Shown: positions 57,001 to 64,000 of the stretch, in pieces
Layout of the letters: each line of letters begins with the position of its first letter
Numbering within the stretch: the first letter of the stretch is position 1
Source: Aphrophora alni
Taxonomy: Eukaryota > Arthropoda > Insecta > Hemiptera > Aphrophoridae
Length of the DNA stretch: 64,000 nt
Assembly (NCBI GenBank): GCA_963513935.1
Contig: OY740766.1
Location: 340,001 to 404,000 of the forward strand
Direction: 5' to 3'
Program-made: the position numbers and the translations under genes
Notes under the pieces: generated by a model
The model's database searches: none
What the model saw: only the letters and a program-made list of their open reading frames with translations
Told to the model about the DNA's origin: nothing

Positions 57001-57730
57001 GATCTGAGAGGGAGGCTTCTGTTGAAACATGCCAGTTCCCTATCAGATTTACAATGTTTTCTGTGCAAAAAGTAATGTCTATGACCTCATTCCTGATTTT
57101 ATTGGAAAAGGTCGGTGTGTTACCTACATTAGCAATTTGTAAGTTATTAGATAAGAGAAAATCAAATAATGACTCACCCCTTGTGTTTGTGTCAGAGCTG
57201 CCCCAGCCCAGGCGATGATGAGAGTTAGCGTCGCATCCCACCAGAAGCTGCTGCCGCCTGACAGTAATTGACTCCACCAGAAGTTCTAATTCTCTTGATG
57301 GAGGAGGAGTTCTGGCGTCAAAGGGTAGGTAGACGGAGCTAAAGATTGGACCATCATTTTCCTTCCCGTTGCGCCAGTGTATTAACACAGTTGTGATATC
57401 TCTGGAACAGAAATCCATTAGGGGCAAGCATTGCAAACCTGACCTTACTATTATGCAAGTTCGGTTGTTATTAATATTGTTACAGTATATTAGCTTACCT
57501 CTTGCATCTCCTAGCCCAGCAATCCGGCCTCGGTGGAGCCAGGGCTCCTGGACCAGTGCTAGGTCGATGTTGGACCTAATGAATGTTTGACAGAAGGCGG
57601 CCGAAGCCGCCTTACTGTGATGGAGGTTTGCTTGCAGGACCCTCAGCATTGTCTCTTCCTGACAGTACGACAAGAGAGACTTGCCAGAGTCCCACGTGCG
57701 CCTTACACCCTGCTGCTTTGATGGCTGCAA
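54014..57730 (-). CDS. LINE ORF2: endonuclease / reverse transcriptase / RNase H polyprotein
   Basis: 1238 residues from the first in-frame Met. Residue 28 (57649), where MLRVLQANLHHSKAAS begins, is the more likely start because the endonuclease fold starts there. Domains: EEP endonuclease about 28-250 (N35, E62, D167/N169, SDH 242-244); reverse transcriptase about 475-790 with FLDIEGAFD (608-616) and YADD (698-701); RNase H about 963-1090 with YTDGS (D969), QAEL (E1004), LSDSQ (D1030) and MADILAKKG (D1082); zinc knuckle C1184-x2-C1187-x8-H1196-x4-C1201. All catalytic residues are intact. It overlaps ORF1 in the +1 frame, by 119 nt from the first Met or 38 nt from residue 28, which suggests termination-reinitiation. 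The enzyme nicks target DNA and reverse-transcribes the element RNA there. Confidence 0.93.
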   Translation of the reverse strand: MQPSKQQGVRRTWDSGKSLLSYCQEETMLRVLQANLHHSKAASAAFCQTFIRSNIDLALVQEPWLHRGRIAGLGDARGKLIYCNNINNNRTCIIVRSGLQCLPLMDFCSRDITTVLIHWRNGKENDGPIFSSVYLPFDARTPPPSRELELLVESITVRRQQLLVGCDANSHHRLGWGSSDTNTRGESLFDFLLSNNLQIANVGNTPTFSNKIRNEVIDITFCTENIVNLIGNWHVSTEASLSDHKYIMFHLETSTIKSHFRNPRATDWGSYSDQLSTVLGSMQGDIATFPDVDRVATSLSDAIMDCYQDNCPPRTRSGRPNTRWWSQDLGRKRKQLRSLFNVSKRSGDWREYHLALTSYSKAIKKAKLDSWRAFTHKVNSLKEAARLQQVMASKPNNPVGTLRKPTGEYTKTAEETLKLLLETHFPGNKSSDNSDGGLSLAGDNSWPRASRADWKIARKIVTMSKLKWAINKFSPFKSPGGDGIYPALLQKGPDALIQLICKLSRASVAYGYIPQAWRVSRVTFIPKRGKASYCDAKAYRPISLSSFLLKTLEKLVERYIREGVLSGTPLHRNQHAYQPGKSCESALHNLVGRIEDALERKEIALCAFLDIEGAFDNTSFRSIVRRLQEREVNPAVTRWVHSMLRSRRIQSSLLGYSLEVATTRGCPQGGVLSPLLWSMVVDDLLTEISRSGTYIQGYADDIAILVIGKSDYTVSDIMNNNLRRVKSWCAREGLNVNPSKTTIVPFTKKRNLTALDRISMDNTQINMSMSAKYLGVILDQKLTWNIHLDNLIHKAKWALMTARRFIGTTWGLKPHIALWLYEAVIRPQITYGAVVWWKKSCQTTAGNKLTSLQRLACLCITGAFRSSPTAAMEVLLGLLPLDIYIMSEARKSAYRLTCVNEWRRGLPGAGHTDIVDIALKNSVLDMVPDAMHTEYIFNRPFTVTLGNREDWEGNSKPGSSRGTLVWYTDGSLMEGNSGYGIYSSSPKTNISVSLGKYCTIFQAELLAISACAHLGLSKGFRDRQILILSDSQAALKALDSVQVTSKLVKDCLFTLNKLSTRNMVELRWVPGHRGIQGNEMADILAKKGAATPFMGPEPMCCISRSMAKSAVNNWAKEKQRQRWRRTPGLTQSKQLIKEPSTHLTKSLIKLDRLQLKRAVGLITGHGQFRKHLATVGVFEGDQSCRLCGQAAESARHVIFDCGMLERRRRELFGIQQPGDEEDTYLVEKILNLVRGTGF

Positions 57731-58676
57731 GGGAAAGATCGTCTACTAGGAGAACAAAGGTACGACCCTTCGGGTCCTCTTTTGTTGCCAAAGTTCTCCA
57801 CTCTCCAACCCTAAGGCTCAGGTTTTGTTTGTCTAGCAAATCAAGGATCCTTTCCGGAGACTCTTCCAGCTCAGCAGGTGCTCTGAAGAACACCTTGGTG
57901 GCCCGAAGAATATCCTTCTTATCACCAACGACAAGCTCGACATCCTCACCGAGGGGTCTAATGCTGGAGATGATTTTCATCAGCCAGGATTTGCTACTGA
58001 GATTGGAGCACGAGATTATTAGTGCTCCTTTCTCAATATAAGAGCCTGAGAAGACTGGATATGATCCGTCTTCCAGGCATTCAAATTTAGTCATAATGGC
58101 TTTTTGGACAGTTCTGCCCTGTTCCTCGGAGAGCTTGTCTTCGGGGAATCTTTTGGGCACAACTGCCATTTTTGTAGAGGCTAGAGCTTCTCCAAACGAG
58201 ATTCTGGGTTGCGCCGATGTCGATGCACCGTGCTCACCAGACTGTTTAGGTCTCTTCCTCTGAGTTTCAGTAGATGGGGGAGTCCGGGCTTCGGCTCTGC
58301 CGCGCTTTAGGCCCCCCTCTTTGTTAGCAGGAGGATCGGTGGCTGTCGAAGCAGCACCTCTGTTCCTACGTTTATCGAACTTCTTCGGGTCAAAGTCCTT
58401 TCCAAACTTGGCCTTCAGTGCTCGTCTTCTCTCCGATTTGGACATCCTCGGCTTATTTTGTGCCATTTTGAGCGTGACCAACTGCTTGGTAGCGTCCGTC
58501 AGCTCGGCTGCAAAGCCGGGGGTGTCAGGATTTTCCCGGGGGAGGTCTTCATCCAGCTTAAAGCCCGATTCAACCTCCTCCTTTAACACCTCCATGTCCC
58601 CAGATTTCGAAGCCTGCTTAGTGGCCGCTTCTAGTCCGTCTTCATGGGGCGTTTCTTTGTTAAGTTGTTGAACCAT
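57612..58676 (-). CDS. LINE ORF1 protein (nucleic-acid-binding, 354 aa)
   Basis: First ORF of the retrotransposon. The N-terminal third is acidic and low-complexity, followed by a strongly basic region (about residues 76-150, rich in K, R, P and S), then a globular C-terminal half. The C-terminal segment (about residues 280-345, including LRVGEWRTLA and HVGLWQVSLVVL) resembles the ORF1 domain seen in other insect LINEs (DUF4780-like); this is from memory of the family pattern. ORF1 proteins bind element RNA and act as chaperones. The frame stays open upstream of the chosen ATG for about 30 codons to a stop near 58771, but with no other ATG, so 58676 is the first usable start. No CCHC knuckle is seen here. 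Confidence 0.8.
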   Translation of the reverse strand: MVQQLNKETPHEDGLEAATKQASKSGDMEVLKEEVESGFKLDEDLPRENPDTPGFAAELTDATKQLVTLKMAQNKPRMSKSERRRALKAKFGKDFDPKKFDKRRNRGAASTATDPPANKEGGLKRGRAEARTPPSTETQRKRPKQSGEHGASTSAQPRISFGEALASTKMAVVPKRFPEDKLSEEQGRTVQKAIMTKFECLEDGSYPVFSGSYIEKGALIISCSNLSSKSWLMKIISSIRPLGEDVELVVGDKKDILRATKVFFRAPAELEESPERILDLLDKQNLSLRVGEWRTLATKEDPKGRTFVLLVDDLSLAAIKAAGCKAHVGLWQVSLVVLSGRDNAEGPASKPPSQ

Positions 58677-59407
58677 GAGAGCATGCTCTGAGGCTGCTTC
58701 TGGTTCTGGTTTGGCGGCCGAGCTTCCAGCTTGTGGCTGGTACTCCGCCGAGGTTTTTGGTTTGTTTTTTTAATTTTTATTTTGGTCCATATTGGTTCCC
58801 ACGATTAGTGCAGGGTTTTAAATGGTCCACCACACAGAGCCCGCATGTGAGGTAAGGCTAAAATGAAACCGGAGGTCGCCAGGTATCCGGAGTCCGCATA
58901 CTTGAGTCTAAGCTCCCCCTTAGACACGCATCCTTCGGCATATGCTGTTCCACCTTGGATTGGGTCCACAGATTGTGGAAATAGTGGGAATTAAGAATAA
59001 GTGAACGTCCACAGGAGCCTCAAGCTTCTTGGGACAGAAGACAGAAGAGAGATAGGACAGATTATAGAGAGGTCAAAGAATGGTTGACGACCTCATTTTG
59101 ATTGGGGTGGTGAAAGAAGAAACAGGAGGGGGAAGGGAAGGGGTTAGACGTCCCATGCTTTAGCCGCTTTCGGTGCCGCCATCCGGCAGAGCATCAGGCC
59201 TCACCGAAAACGTTGCCCATCCTGTACCGCGGGGAGGCGCATGAGTCCGCTCTTGCTGCCACCATCTGCACCCCCGGACCAAGGACCGCCTTCCAGCAGA
59301 AAGCCTTCCAGCAGAAAGATCCGAGGGTGCAGATAATGGCTGCTTCACAGGACCACTAAGTCATCATTTTAAACTTATTTACAGACCTTATCATAGATCT
59401 ATTCATT
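58677..59407 (-). promoter_or_regulatory. LINE 5' leader with GC-rich fold-back
   Basis: This GC-rich stretch upstream of ORF1 has no supported gene. LINE internal promoters lie in such leaders. It holds a 15-bp tandem duplication (CCTTCCAGCAGAAAG at 59289-59303 and 59304-59318). It also holds a roughly 23-bp imperfect inverted repeat (59257-59279 against 59321-59343, with perfect core ATCTGCACCC / GGGTGCAGAT) that could form a hairpin in element RNA. The outer 60 bases next to the right-hand direct repeat are AT-rich. Confidence 0.5.
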
Positions 59408-59420
59408 ATCTTTCAGAATA
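59408..59420. repeat. Right target-site duplication of the LINE
   Basis: ATCTTTCAGAATA, the partner of 53815-53827, on the 5' side of the minus-strand element. Confidence 0.6.
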
Positions 59421-59564
59421 TTCTAATGGTCTAATTGAGGAATTACCTACCATTAGTTTGTTTATCATTGTATATAAAAATCATGTTTTGTATTTTTTTA
59501 TCATTGTATAGTATTTTGTTCAACCAGACATTTTTTTCATTTTGCTAAGAAGTATTATCTAGGG

Positions 59565-59582
59565 GAGTGGATGCCAAACTTT
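59565..59582. repeat. Left hAT terminal inverted repeat
   Basis: GAGTGGATGCCAAACTTT, inverted partner at 62664-62681; the CAAACTTT core is exact. Confidence 0.55.
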
Positions 59583-59813
59583 GAAGCCACTGAGCAACCT
59601 TTCTGTTCATAAATCTTACTGTGACCTATCAAAAGAAACCAGGGCTAAAATAAAATAGTTTTTTTTTCTAAAACACACATGTATTTATTACTTATAAACA
59701 TACAATTGTAGTACTGTAAATATTGAATCCAATTGAATAAAACTATTTACATGTTACACTGTAAAGAATTCAGTAAAAACTAAAGTAAAATTGTTTCATC
59801 TAACTAATTAAGT

Positions 59814-60723
59814 TTAATGAGAAGGATGGTACTCTTTTTTATCATCAACAATTGTTTTAATGTTGGGTGAGTAGGTCGTAGCTGTCATTCGAATGCAGTT
59901 GTCCAAATATTCATTAGTCGATCTGTTTCTATATATGTTTTTATAAACTTCATACTAGAAAAAACCTCACACAGATATGAGGTCAGATATGAAAACACAT
60001 ACACAGATATGAGATCCCTTTTTCACAAGTGGTTGTAAACTGTTATATCTACCAGACATGGCTTGAGCACCATTAATGTAAATTCCAACACAATATTTTC
60101 ACTGCAAGTTTGTGGTAACACTTACTAAATCCTTTGTAATTCTGAAAAACTCGATAGCGGTTGTTCTTTGTTTTATAGGTTACTAAAATAGCAAGTCTTC
60201 AACTATTGCTGCACACTGACAGTATCTGACATAGCAAATCAAATGGGAATCTTTACTGCTGTCTTTTGCTTCATCAATTTGTATGGCAGATGATTTTCCA
60301 ACTAACTTAGATATAAGTTGTTCATGAAGATTCACAGATTCGCCAATACATCAGAAAATTGTATCATTTGAAAGAGGAATATTATTACGTTGATTAGCAT
60401 ACCTTTCACGAAAGATTGTTTCTGCTACATCTAATGCAAGTGGTAAAATGAGTTGCTCTGCAATAGTATATGGACTTTTACATTTGGCTATCTTATAAGC
60501 CTCTTTGTGAGAGCCAATATAGCTCTCTCATTTACTATGGCAACTTTGTGGATATTTGACTTCTGTTTCTCAAAAGATTTGAGTTTTTATGTGAAAAATT
60601 CACAAGGTTTATCAATATATTCTTTGTGCAAGGTTTTTAAATGGCTTTCCAATATATTGGGTTTCATGCTACCTGCAGCTAAAATTTTGAAACAAAAATA
60701 ACACATTCAGTTTTCTTCGCCAT
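59814..60723 (-). pseudogene. hAT-type transposase-like (ZBED5/SCAND3-like) pseudogene
   Basis: No long ORF survives, but reading across frames on the minus strand gives successive segments typical of ZBED5/SCAND3-like proteins: a start MAKKTECV; LQVAGSM-like and ESHLKTLHKEYIDKP; ERAILALTKR; IGESVNLHEQLISKLVGKSS; the acidic motif IQIDEAKDSSKDSHLICYVRY; KYCVGIYINGAQAMSGRYNS; and the C-terminus RSTNEYLDNCIRMTATTYSPNIKTI ending ...SH stop. Stops and frameshifts break it. Most of the middle is missing between the INGAQAM block and the C-terminal block, so this is an internally deleted fossil. The order of blocks matches the family. Confidence 0.75.
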
Positions 60724-60749
60724 TGATTACAGTACTTTTGAAACTGAAG

Positions 60750-60795
60750 TTAACCCTTAATTACACACTAAGCGATACTCCGTACCGCAATTTAA
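60750..60795. repeat. Left piggyBac terminal plus subterminal repeats
   Basis: Terminal repeat at 60750-60768, 3-bp spacer, subterminal repeat at 60772-60795; both are inverted copies of the right end. Confidence 0.8.
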
Positions 60796-61253
60796 CACAA
60801 TTTTTAAATAAAGAAAAATTTTAGAGCGATCTAGCGGTGACTGTCACATGTATTCTTTCTTTGTTCTTTTAAGGACAATTAGGAGTGGTGGGGGAGTCGC
60901 AATAGTGGGGAGTTAGTTCGTTATGGACCTTAGCTGTGAGCACATCCTTGACTGCGGAACGGCGTGCCGCTTGTGTGTAGCAATGTAACTTTTTTTTTTA
61001 CACATATATTTTAATTGTTCCTTATTTTATTATAATATTTTTCGGTTTCTAAATTTGTACTTTGATTTGTCATACTTTATTCCTTATTACGTTAGTATTT
61101 ATATCTATTTCTAGCACTCTGTAAATATATCATAAAAGCATTCTGCCTTTACGTAATATCATGAATATGTTATATATCATATGTTATTCATTGGTGTTAC
61201 GATTATTATATGATTATATTATTATATGCTTATTATATATTATATTCATTATT

Positions 61254-61991
61254 CTACCTATGATTTGGCGATGTACCTGTTGGAACGTGGAATCACATTT
61301 ATAGGCACTATGGAAAAAAACAAGCCTGACATTCCAGTGAAGTTTCTTCCTAATAAATCACGTACTGTAGGATCTTCTCTATTTGGTTTTCAAGATGTTA
61401 GCACCCTTGTTTCTTATGTCTCCCAAAAAAATAAAAGCGTAATTCTGCTTCCCACAATGCATGACACTAAAGAAATTGACCCTAATACAGGAAAACCTAC
61501 TATAATCATGGATTATAATGCCACTAAAAGTGGTGTGGATACTGTAGATCAAAAATGCTCAAATTATTCAACTAGGAGGAAAACTCGTAGATGGCCACTA
61601 GCAATTGTTTTTAGATTTTATGGACATGACTGGGGTAAAGGCTCATGTGCTATACACGGCAAACAATTTGAACAATCTAGAAGCAAAGAAAACAAGATTG
61701 GATTTTTTGGAAGAGTTGGCTTTCAGTCTTCTTGATAGTCACCTCAAAGAGAAAGCTAATGTTAAAAATTTGCCTTTAGATATAAAAGCTTTCCTGGCAA
61801 AATATAAGGAAGGACCTGAAAACCCAACTACAGCTAACCAAACCAATCTTCCCAGATGTGGCCCATGTCATGAGTGTGGAAAGCACCGAAATAACGAAAC
61901 GACCGGTAGTTGTTCTCAATGCCAACGTTTTGTTTGCAAAAAACATTGCCGTGCAGAGGTACACTGTAACAGCTGCAATGACTACGTATGA
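61254..61991 (+). pseudogene. piggyBac transposase, 5'-deleted and frameshifted
   Basis: Homology begins abruptly near 61254 ([19 protein letters not shown], the family block that follows the second catalytic Asp), so the N-terminal half with two catalytic Asp is gone. Then come [10 protein letters not shown], the SGVDTVDQ block with the third Asp, and [10 protein letters not shown]. Around 61605-61620 the frame shifts by +1 and continues [25 protein letters not shown] and a Cys/His-rich tail (CGPCHECG, CSQCQRFVCKKHC, CNSC) like the RING/PHD-like zinc tail of piggyBac proteins. It ends at TGA 61989-61991. The rest of the frame is clean, so the frameshift may be fairly young. Confidence 0.88.
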
Positions 61992-62238
61992 CGAATGAGC
62001 AGAAAACAATAAATTAGGTTAATAAAATATAAACTTTTATACTTCTGTTCTACTTATCTTAACTTTTATATAAAATAAAAATAAAATTTAGTTTTTGTGA
62101 ATATTTAATATTTTTTCTCTTGTTCTACTTAAATATATTTGTTGTATAAGATATAAATTGCATTATTTACATAACCCTTACCAAATAATTTAAAATTAAT
62201 TTCAACCCTTTCCAAAAAATGTAAAAAGGCCTAAGTTT

Positions 62239-62310
62239 TTGAAATGCGGCATGGAGTACCGCATGTGTGCACTAGCGTTACTAAAACAGATGCGTGTGAC
62301 TGAGGGTTAA
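62239..62310. repeat. Right piggyBac terminal plus subterminal repeats
   Basis: Subterminal repeat at 62239-62262, 29-bp spacer, terminal repeat at 62292-62310 ending in TTAA. Confidence 0.8.
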
Positions 62311-62663
62311 AGTATGCTTGGATATATTTCCATGTTTTAAATTATATAGTAGGATAAACAATGGTACTGGGCATTTTTGATGAAGTGTTTTCCTCTAATT
62401 TAAAGTCTATCCATATTTACTGTACATGTACAATAACATTGGAACTCCAAGTTACAAACTCAGAACACAGTCACAATACAACTCAACATTTGGGTAACAG
62501 TAAATATAATCATGATACGGTACAACTATACTACATCTGTATCTATATTCAGTGTTGTCAAATTGAGTTTAATTCCCTCGTATTGGTTTATACTTATCTA
62601 TCTTTCTATCTTATTATGGGCGGTGCAGAATCATCCAAGAAAAAACATGGGGTGTGAAATATG

Positions 62664-62681
62664 AAAGTTTGCAAACCGCTG
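62664..62681. repeat. Right hAT terminal inverted repeat
   Basis: The reverse complement reads CAGCGGTTTGCAAACTTT, a close relative of the common hAT terminus CAGTGG....CAAACTTT. Confidence 0.55.
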
Positions 62682-63300
62682 ACATAACAACGTTTTTAAA
62701 CAATATCCAACACAAAATTTACAAGAATATATTGTTATTATTTTTTAATTCATATTTGTTTTATCACTTTGTTTGTTTTGTTGTTCATTACTTAGAACTT
62801 TGCACTTTGTATTGTTTCTAACAAAAATACTATATTAAAGTTAATGAACTGTAAAGAACTTAATTACTGATATTGCATAAATATTTATAAATTGATTTTG
62901 ATTAACATTACTGGATCCAATTTGTAATTATTTCTAATATTACCATGATATGCAATGAACATCAATAATGATTTAACATAATAGATAAAAAAATTATTCA
63001 TTATACTTCCTTTTTGATTAGAAAAATATTGATTATTATCATAATTTGTTATTTAAAAAAAAAAAATTATTTATATTTACACTTAAACATAAACATATAC
63101 AATATCAAGTTTCTTGTACTATTAAACTTATGTTAAATCTGCACACAGCAATCGCAGTGTGAGGCTAAGATTTAGTCCATGGAAAGAGCAATGATTCGAT
63201 ATATTCAATACTTTAACAGCAAAACATATATATTTGGAAAAAACTTATTTACCATGCAAAATATTTTGATTTAGAACTATGTATTACTTTTAAATTACAG

Positions 63301-63449
63301 CTGTTTGTGGAGGAGAGATGGTGGTAGATGAAGGTGGACAGCTGGAGTCTCCAAACTTTCCAGAAGATTACCAACCCAGCAAAGAGTGTGTCTGGAAGCT
63401 GACTGCTCCACCAAACTACCAAGTAGCTCTTAAGTTTCAATCTTTTGAG
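63301..63449 (+). CDS. tld: Tolloid-like exon: CUB2, first part
   Basis: Reads [32 protein letters not shown] (given here only as landmarks: [17 protein letters not shown]) and ends ALKFQSFE. This is the first half of CUB2, which in BMP1 ends its exon at the same FQSFE position. The acceptor is AAATTACAG and the donor GTAAAC. It ends in phase 0. The second half of CUB2 is not in the remaining 550 bases of the window. Confidence 0.95.
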
Positions 63450-64000
63450 GTAAACAATGACATGGTTTTATAATTTTTTTTGAAATTGTGTTCTAAATGA
63501 TGTGACTTTTTATATTTTGATCATAAATGTTTTGTGTTCTCTTTGTTGTATTTTAAACATTATATTTAAAGTCGTTCTAGTCTATTAAATAAATTGTGTT
63601 AATAACACTTGATCACATGCAATTATTTTATAACATTACTACATGTAGGGTAGGGATTACCAGAATTTGAACTTTTTATTTCTAACACAATTTGTAATAA
63701 TTTCATTCAAATTTAAACCACACTATTTTTAGAATGTTTTATTGAAGGTATAAAATAATTCGAAGTCTCTATTAATAGACCAAATAGAGGAAAAATTATT
63801 TTTAAGTATATCTGATATTGTTTGAAAATAATAAAAACAACTTTCATAAACACATAGGGTGTGGAATATCTGCTCAAATAGTATTTTTATAAATAATATT
63901 GAAAATCTAAATTAAAACATGTAGTATGAATTAAATAAAACAGTTATTATTTTTTTCATTTACTAAAAAAAAAAAAAAAATCAAAAGTTATAAGTTTTTT
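63450..64000 (+). other. Start of the next Tolloid intron
   Basis: AT-rich, no exon seen; the rest of CUB2 lies beyond the window. Confidence 0.85.

Larger units (their letters stand above)
53828..59407 (-). mobile_element. Apparently full-length non-LTR retrotransposon (LINE, I/LOA-like with RNase H)
   Basis: About 5.6 kb on the minus strand, antisense to the host gene in its CUB1-CUB2 intron. It has a 5' leader (about 58680-59400), ORF1, an ORF2 overlapping it in the +1 frame, and a short 3' tail. ORF2 carries apurinic endonuclease, reverse transcriptase, RNase H and a CCHC knuckle. That set is known from the I/LOA-type LINE clades; the exact clade is not certain. Base composition is near 50% GC, against an AT-rich host. 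A 13-bp identical repeat lies at 53815-53827 and 59408-59420, taken as the target-site duplication, which defines the borders given. Both ORFs are free of stops and frameshifts, suggesting recent insertion. There is no clear poly-A tail. The exact 3' end is the least certain part. Confidence 0.85.
60750..62310 (+). mobile_element. Internally deleted piggyBac element
   Basis: 1.56 kb bounded by TTAA on both sides (60750-60753, 62307-62310), the piggyBac target and duplication. Terminal repeats TTAACCCTTAATTACACAC (left) and TTAACCCTCAGTCACACGC (right, reverse complement) match at 15 of 19 positions. A second, 24-bp subterminal inverted repeat (60772-60795 against 62239-62262, about 19 of 24 matching) is separated from the tips by 3 bp on the left and 29 bp on the right. 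That asymmetry is close to the 3/31 bp spacers of the classic piggyBac element. It carries the C-terminal half of a transposase with a frameshift, so it cannot move by itself. Confidence 0.88.
59565..62681 (-). mobile_element. Decayed hAT element (ZBED5/SCAND3-type), split by a piggyBac insertion
   Basis: The ends are imperfect inverted repeats of the hAT form: left 59565-59582 GAGTGGATGCCAAACTTT, right (reverse complement of 62664-62681) CAGCGGTTTGCAAACTTT, matching at 13 of 18 positions including the shared CAAACTTT. Between them on the minus strand lie the transposase-like pseudogene (59814-60723) and, upstream of its start, an inserted piggyBac element (60750-62310). Removing the insert leaves about 1.56 kb. 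The 8-bp duplication expected of hAT elements is not visible (flanks ATCTAGGG and ACATAACA), so the ends may be off by some bases or eroded. Confidence 0.65.
53302..63300 (+). other. Intron, CUB1 to CUB2, mostly mobile DNA
   Basis: 10.0 kb: TA microsatellite, LINE (53828-59407), hAT remnant (59565-62681) with piggyBac inside (60750-62310). About 1.3 kb is left after removing them. 62682-63300 is plain AT-rich DNA. Confidence 0.9.

Noticed and set aside
57583..58671. + strand frames opposite ORF1
   Set aside because: Shadows of the ORF1 coding strand.
59160..59348. 62-codon minus-strand frame in the LINE leader
   Set aside because: No family resemblance; it covers the 15-bp duplication and part of the fold-back, so it is likely leader RNA.
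59557..62689. 8-bp target duplication for the hAT element
   Set aside because: The flanks ATCTAGGG and ACATAACA do not match, so no duplication is claimed.

Overview
The window is animal nuclear DNA, almost certainly from an insect. It is very AT-rich, its exons are short and separated by introns of 92 bp to about 10 kb with GT/AG borders, and it holds animal-type mobile elements and long microsatellites. A hemipteroid or other basal insect fits the transposon mix, but the sequence does not decide the order.

The one host gene I can support is a Tolloid/BMP1-family astacin metalloprotease on the + strand. Eight coding exons (24568-25123, 33042-33347, 34295-34473, 34566-34672, 44730-44859, 49532-49765, 53179-53301, 63301-63449) join with matching phases. 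They run from the prodomain through the complete astacin domain (HExxHxxGxxH zinc site, Met-turn) and CUB1 to the first half of CUB2. The signal-peptide exon was not found, and the rest of CUB2, the EGF modules and the later CUBs lie beyond the right edge.

Layout: 1-24567 has no recognisable host exon. It holds a minisatellite, three local tandem duplications (3.6, 8.2 and 20.8 kb) and a mariner fossil (about 11.6 kb). Intron 25124-33041 holds a mariner/IS630-type HTH fossil, a compound TC/TA/TG microsatellite and a probable tRNA-derived SINE. Intron 34673-44729 holds a 37-base poly-A run and a degenerate short-motif array. Intron 44860-49531 holds a roughly 160-bp satellite-like array with one inverted copy, next to a CT microsatellite. 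Intron 49766-53178 holds a CA/TA microsatellite.

The richest part is intron 53302-63300, which is mostly mobile DNA. An apparently intact, GC-rich non-LTR retrotransposon (about 5.6 kb, antisense to the host gene) has ORF1 and an ORF2 with endonuclease, reverse transcriptase, RNase H and zinc knuckle, and is bracketed by a 13-bp direct repeat. Right after it lies a decayed hAT (ZBED5/SCAND3-type) element, into whose 5' region an internally deleted, frameshifted piggyBac element has inserted at TTAA. Subtracting these leaves an intron of only about 1.3 kb. I found no undescribed multi-gene system; the novelty is in the nested mobile elements and repeat structures.
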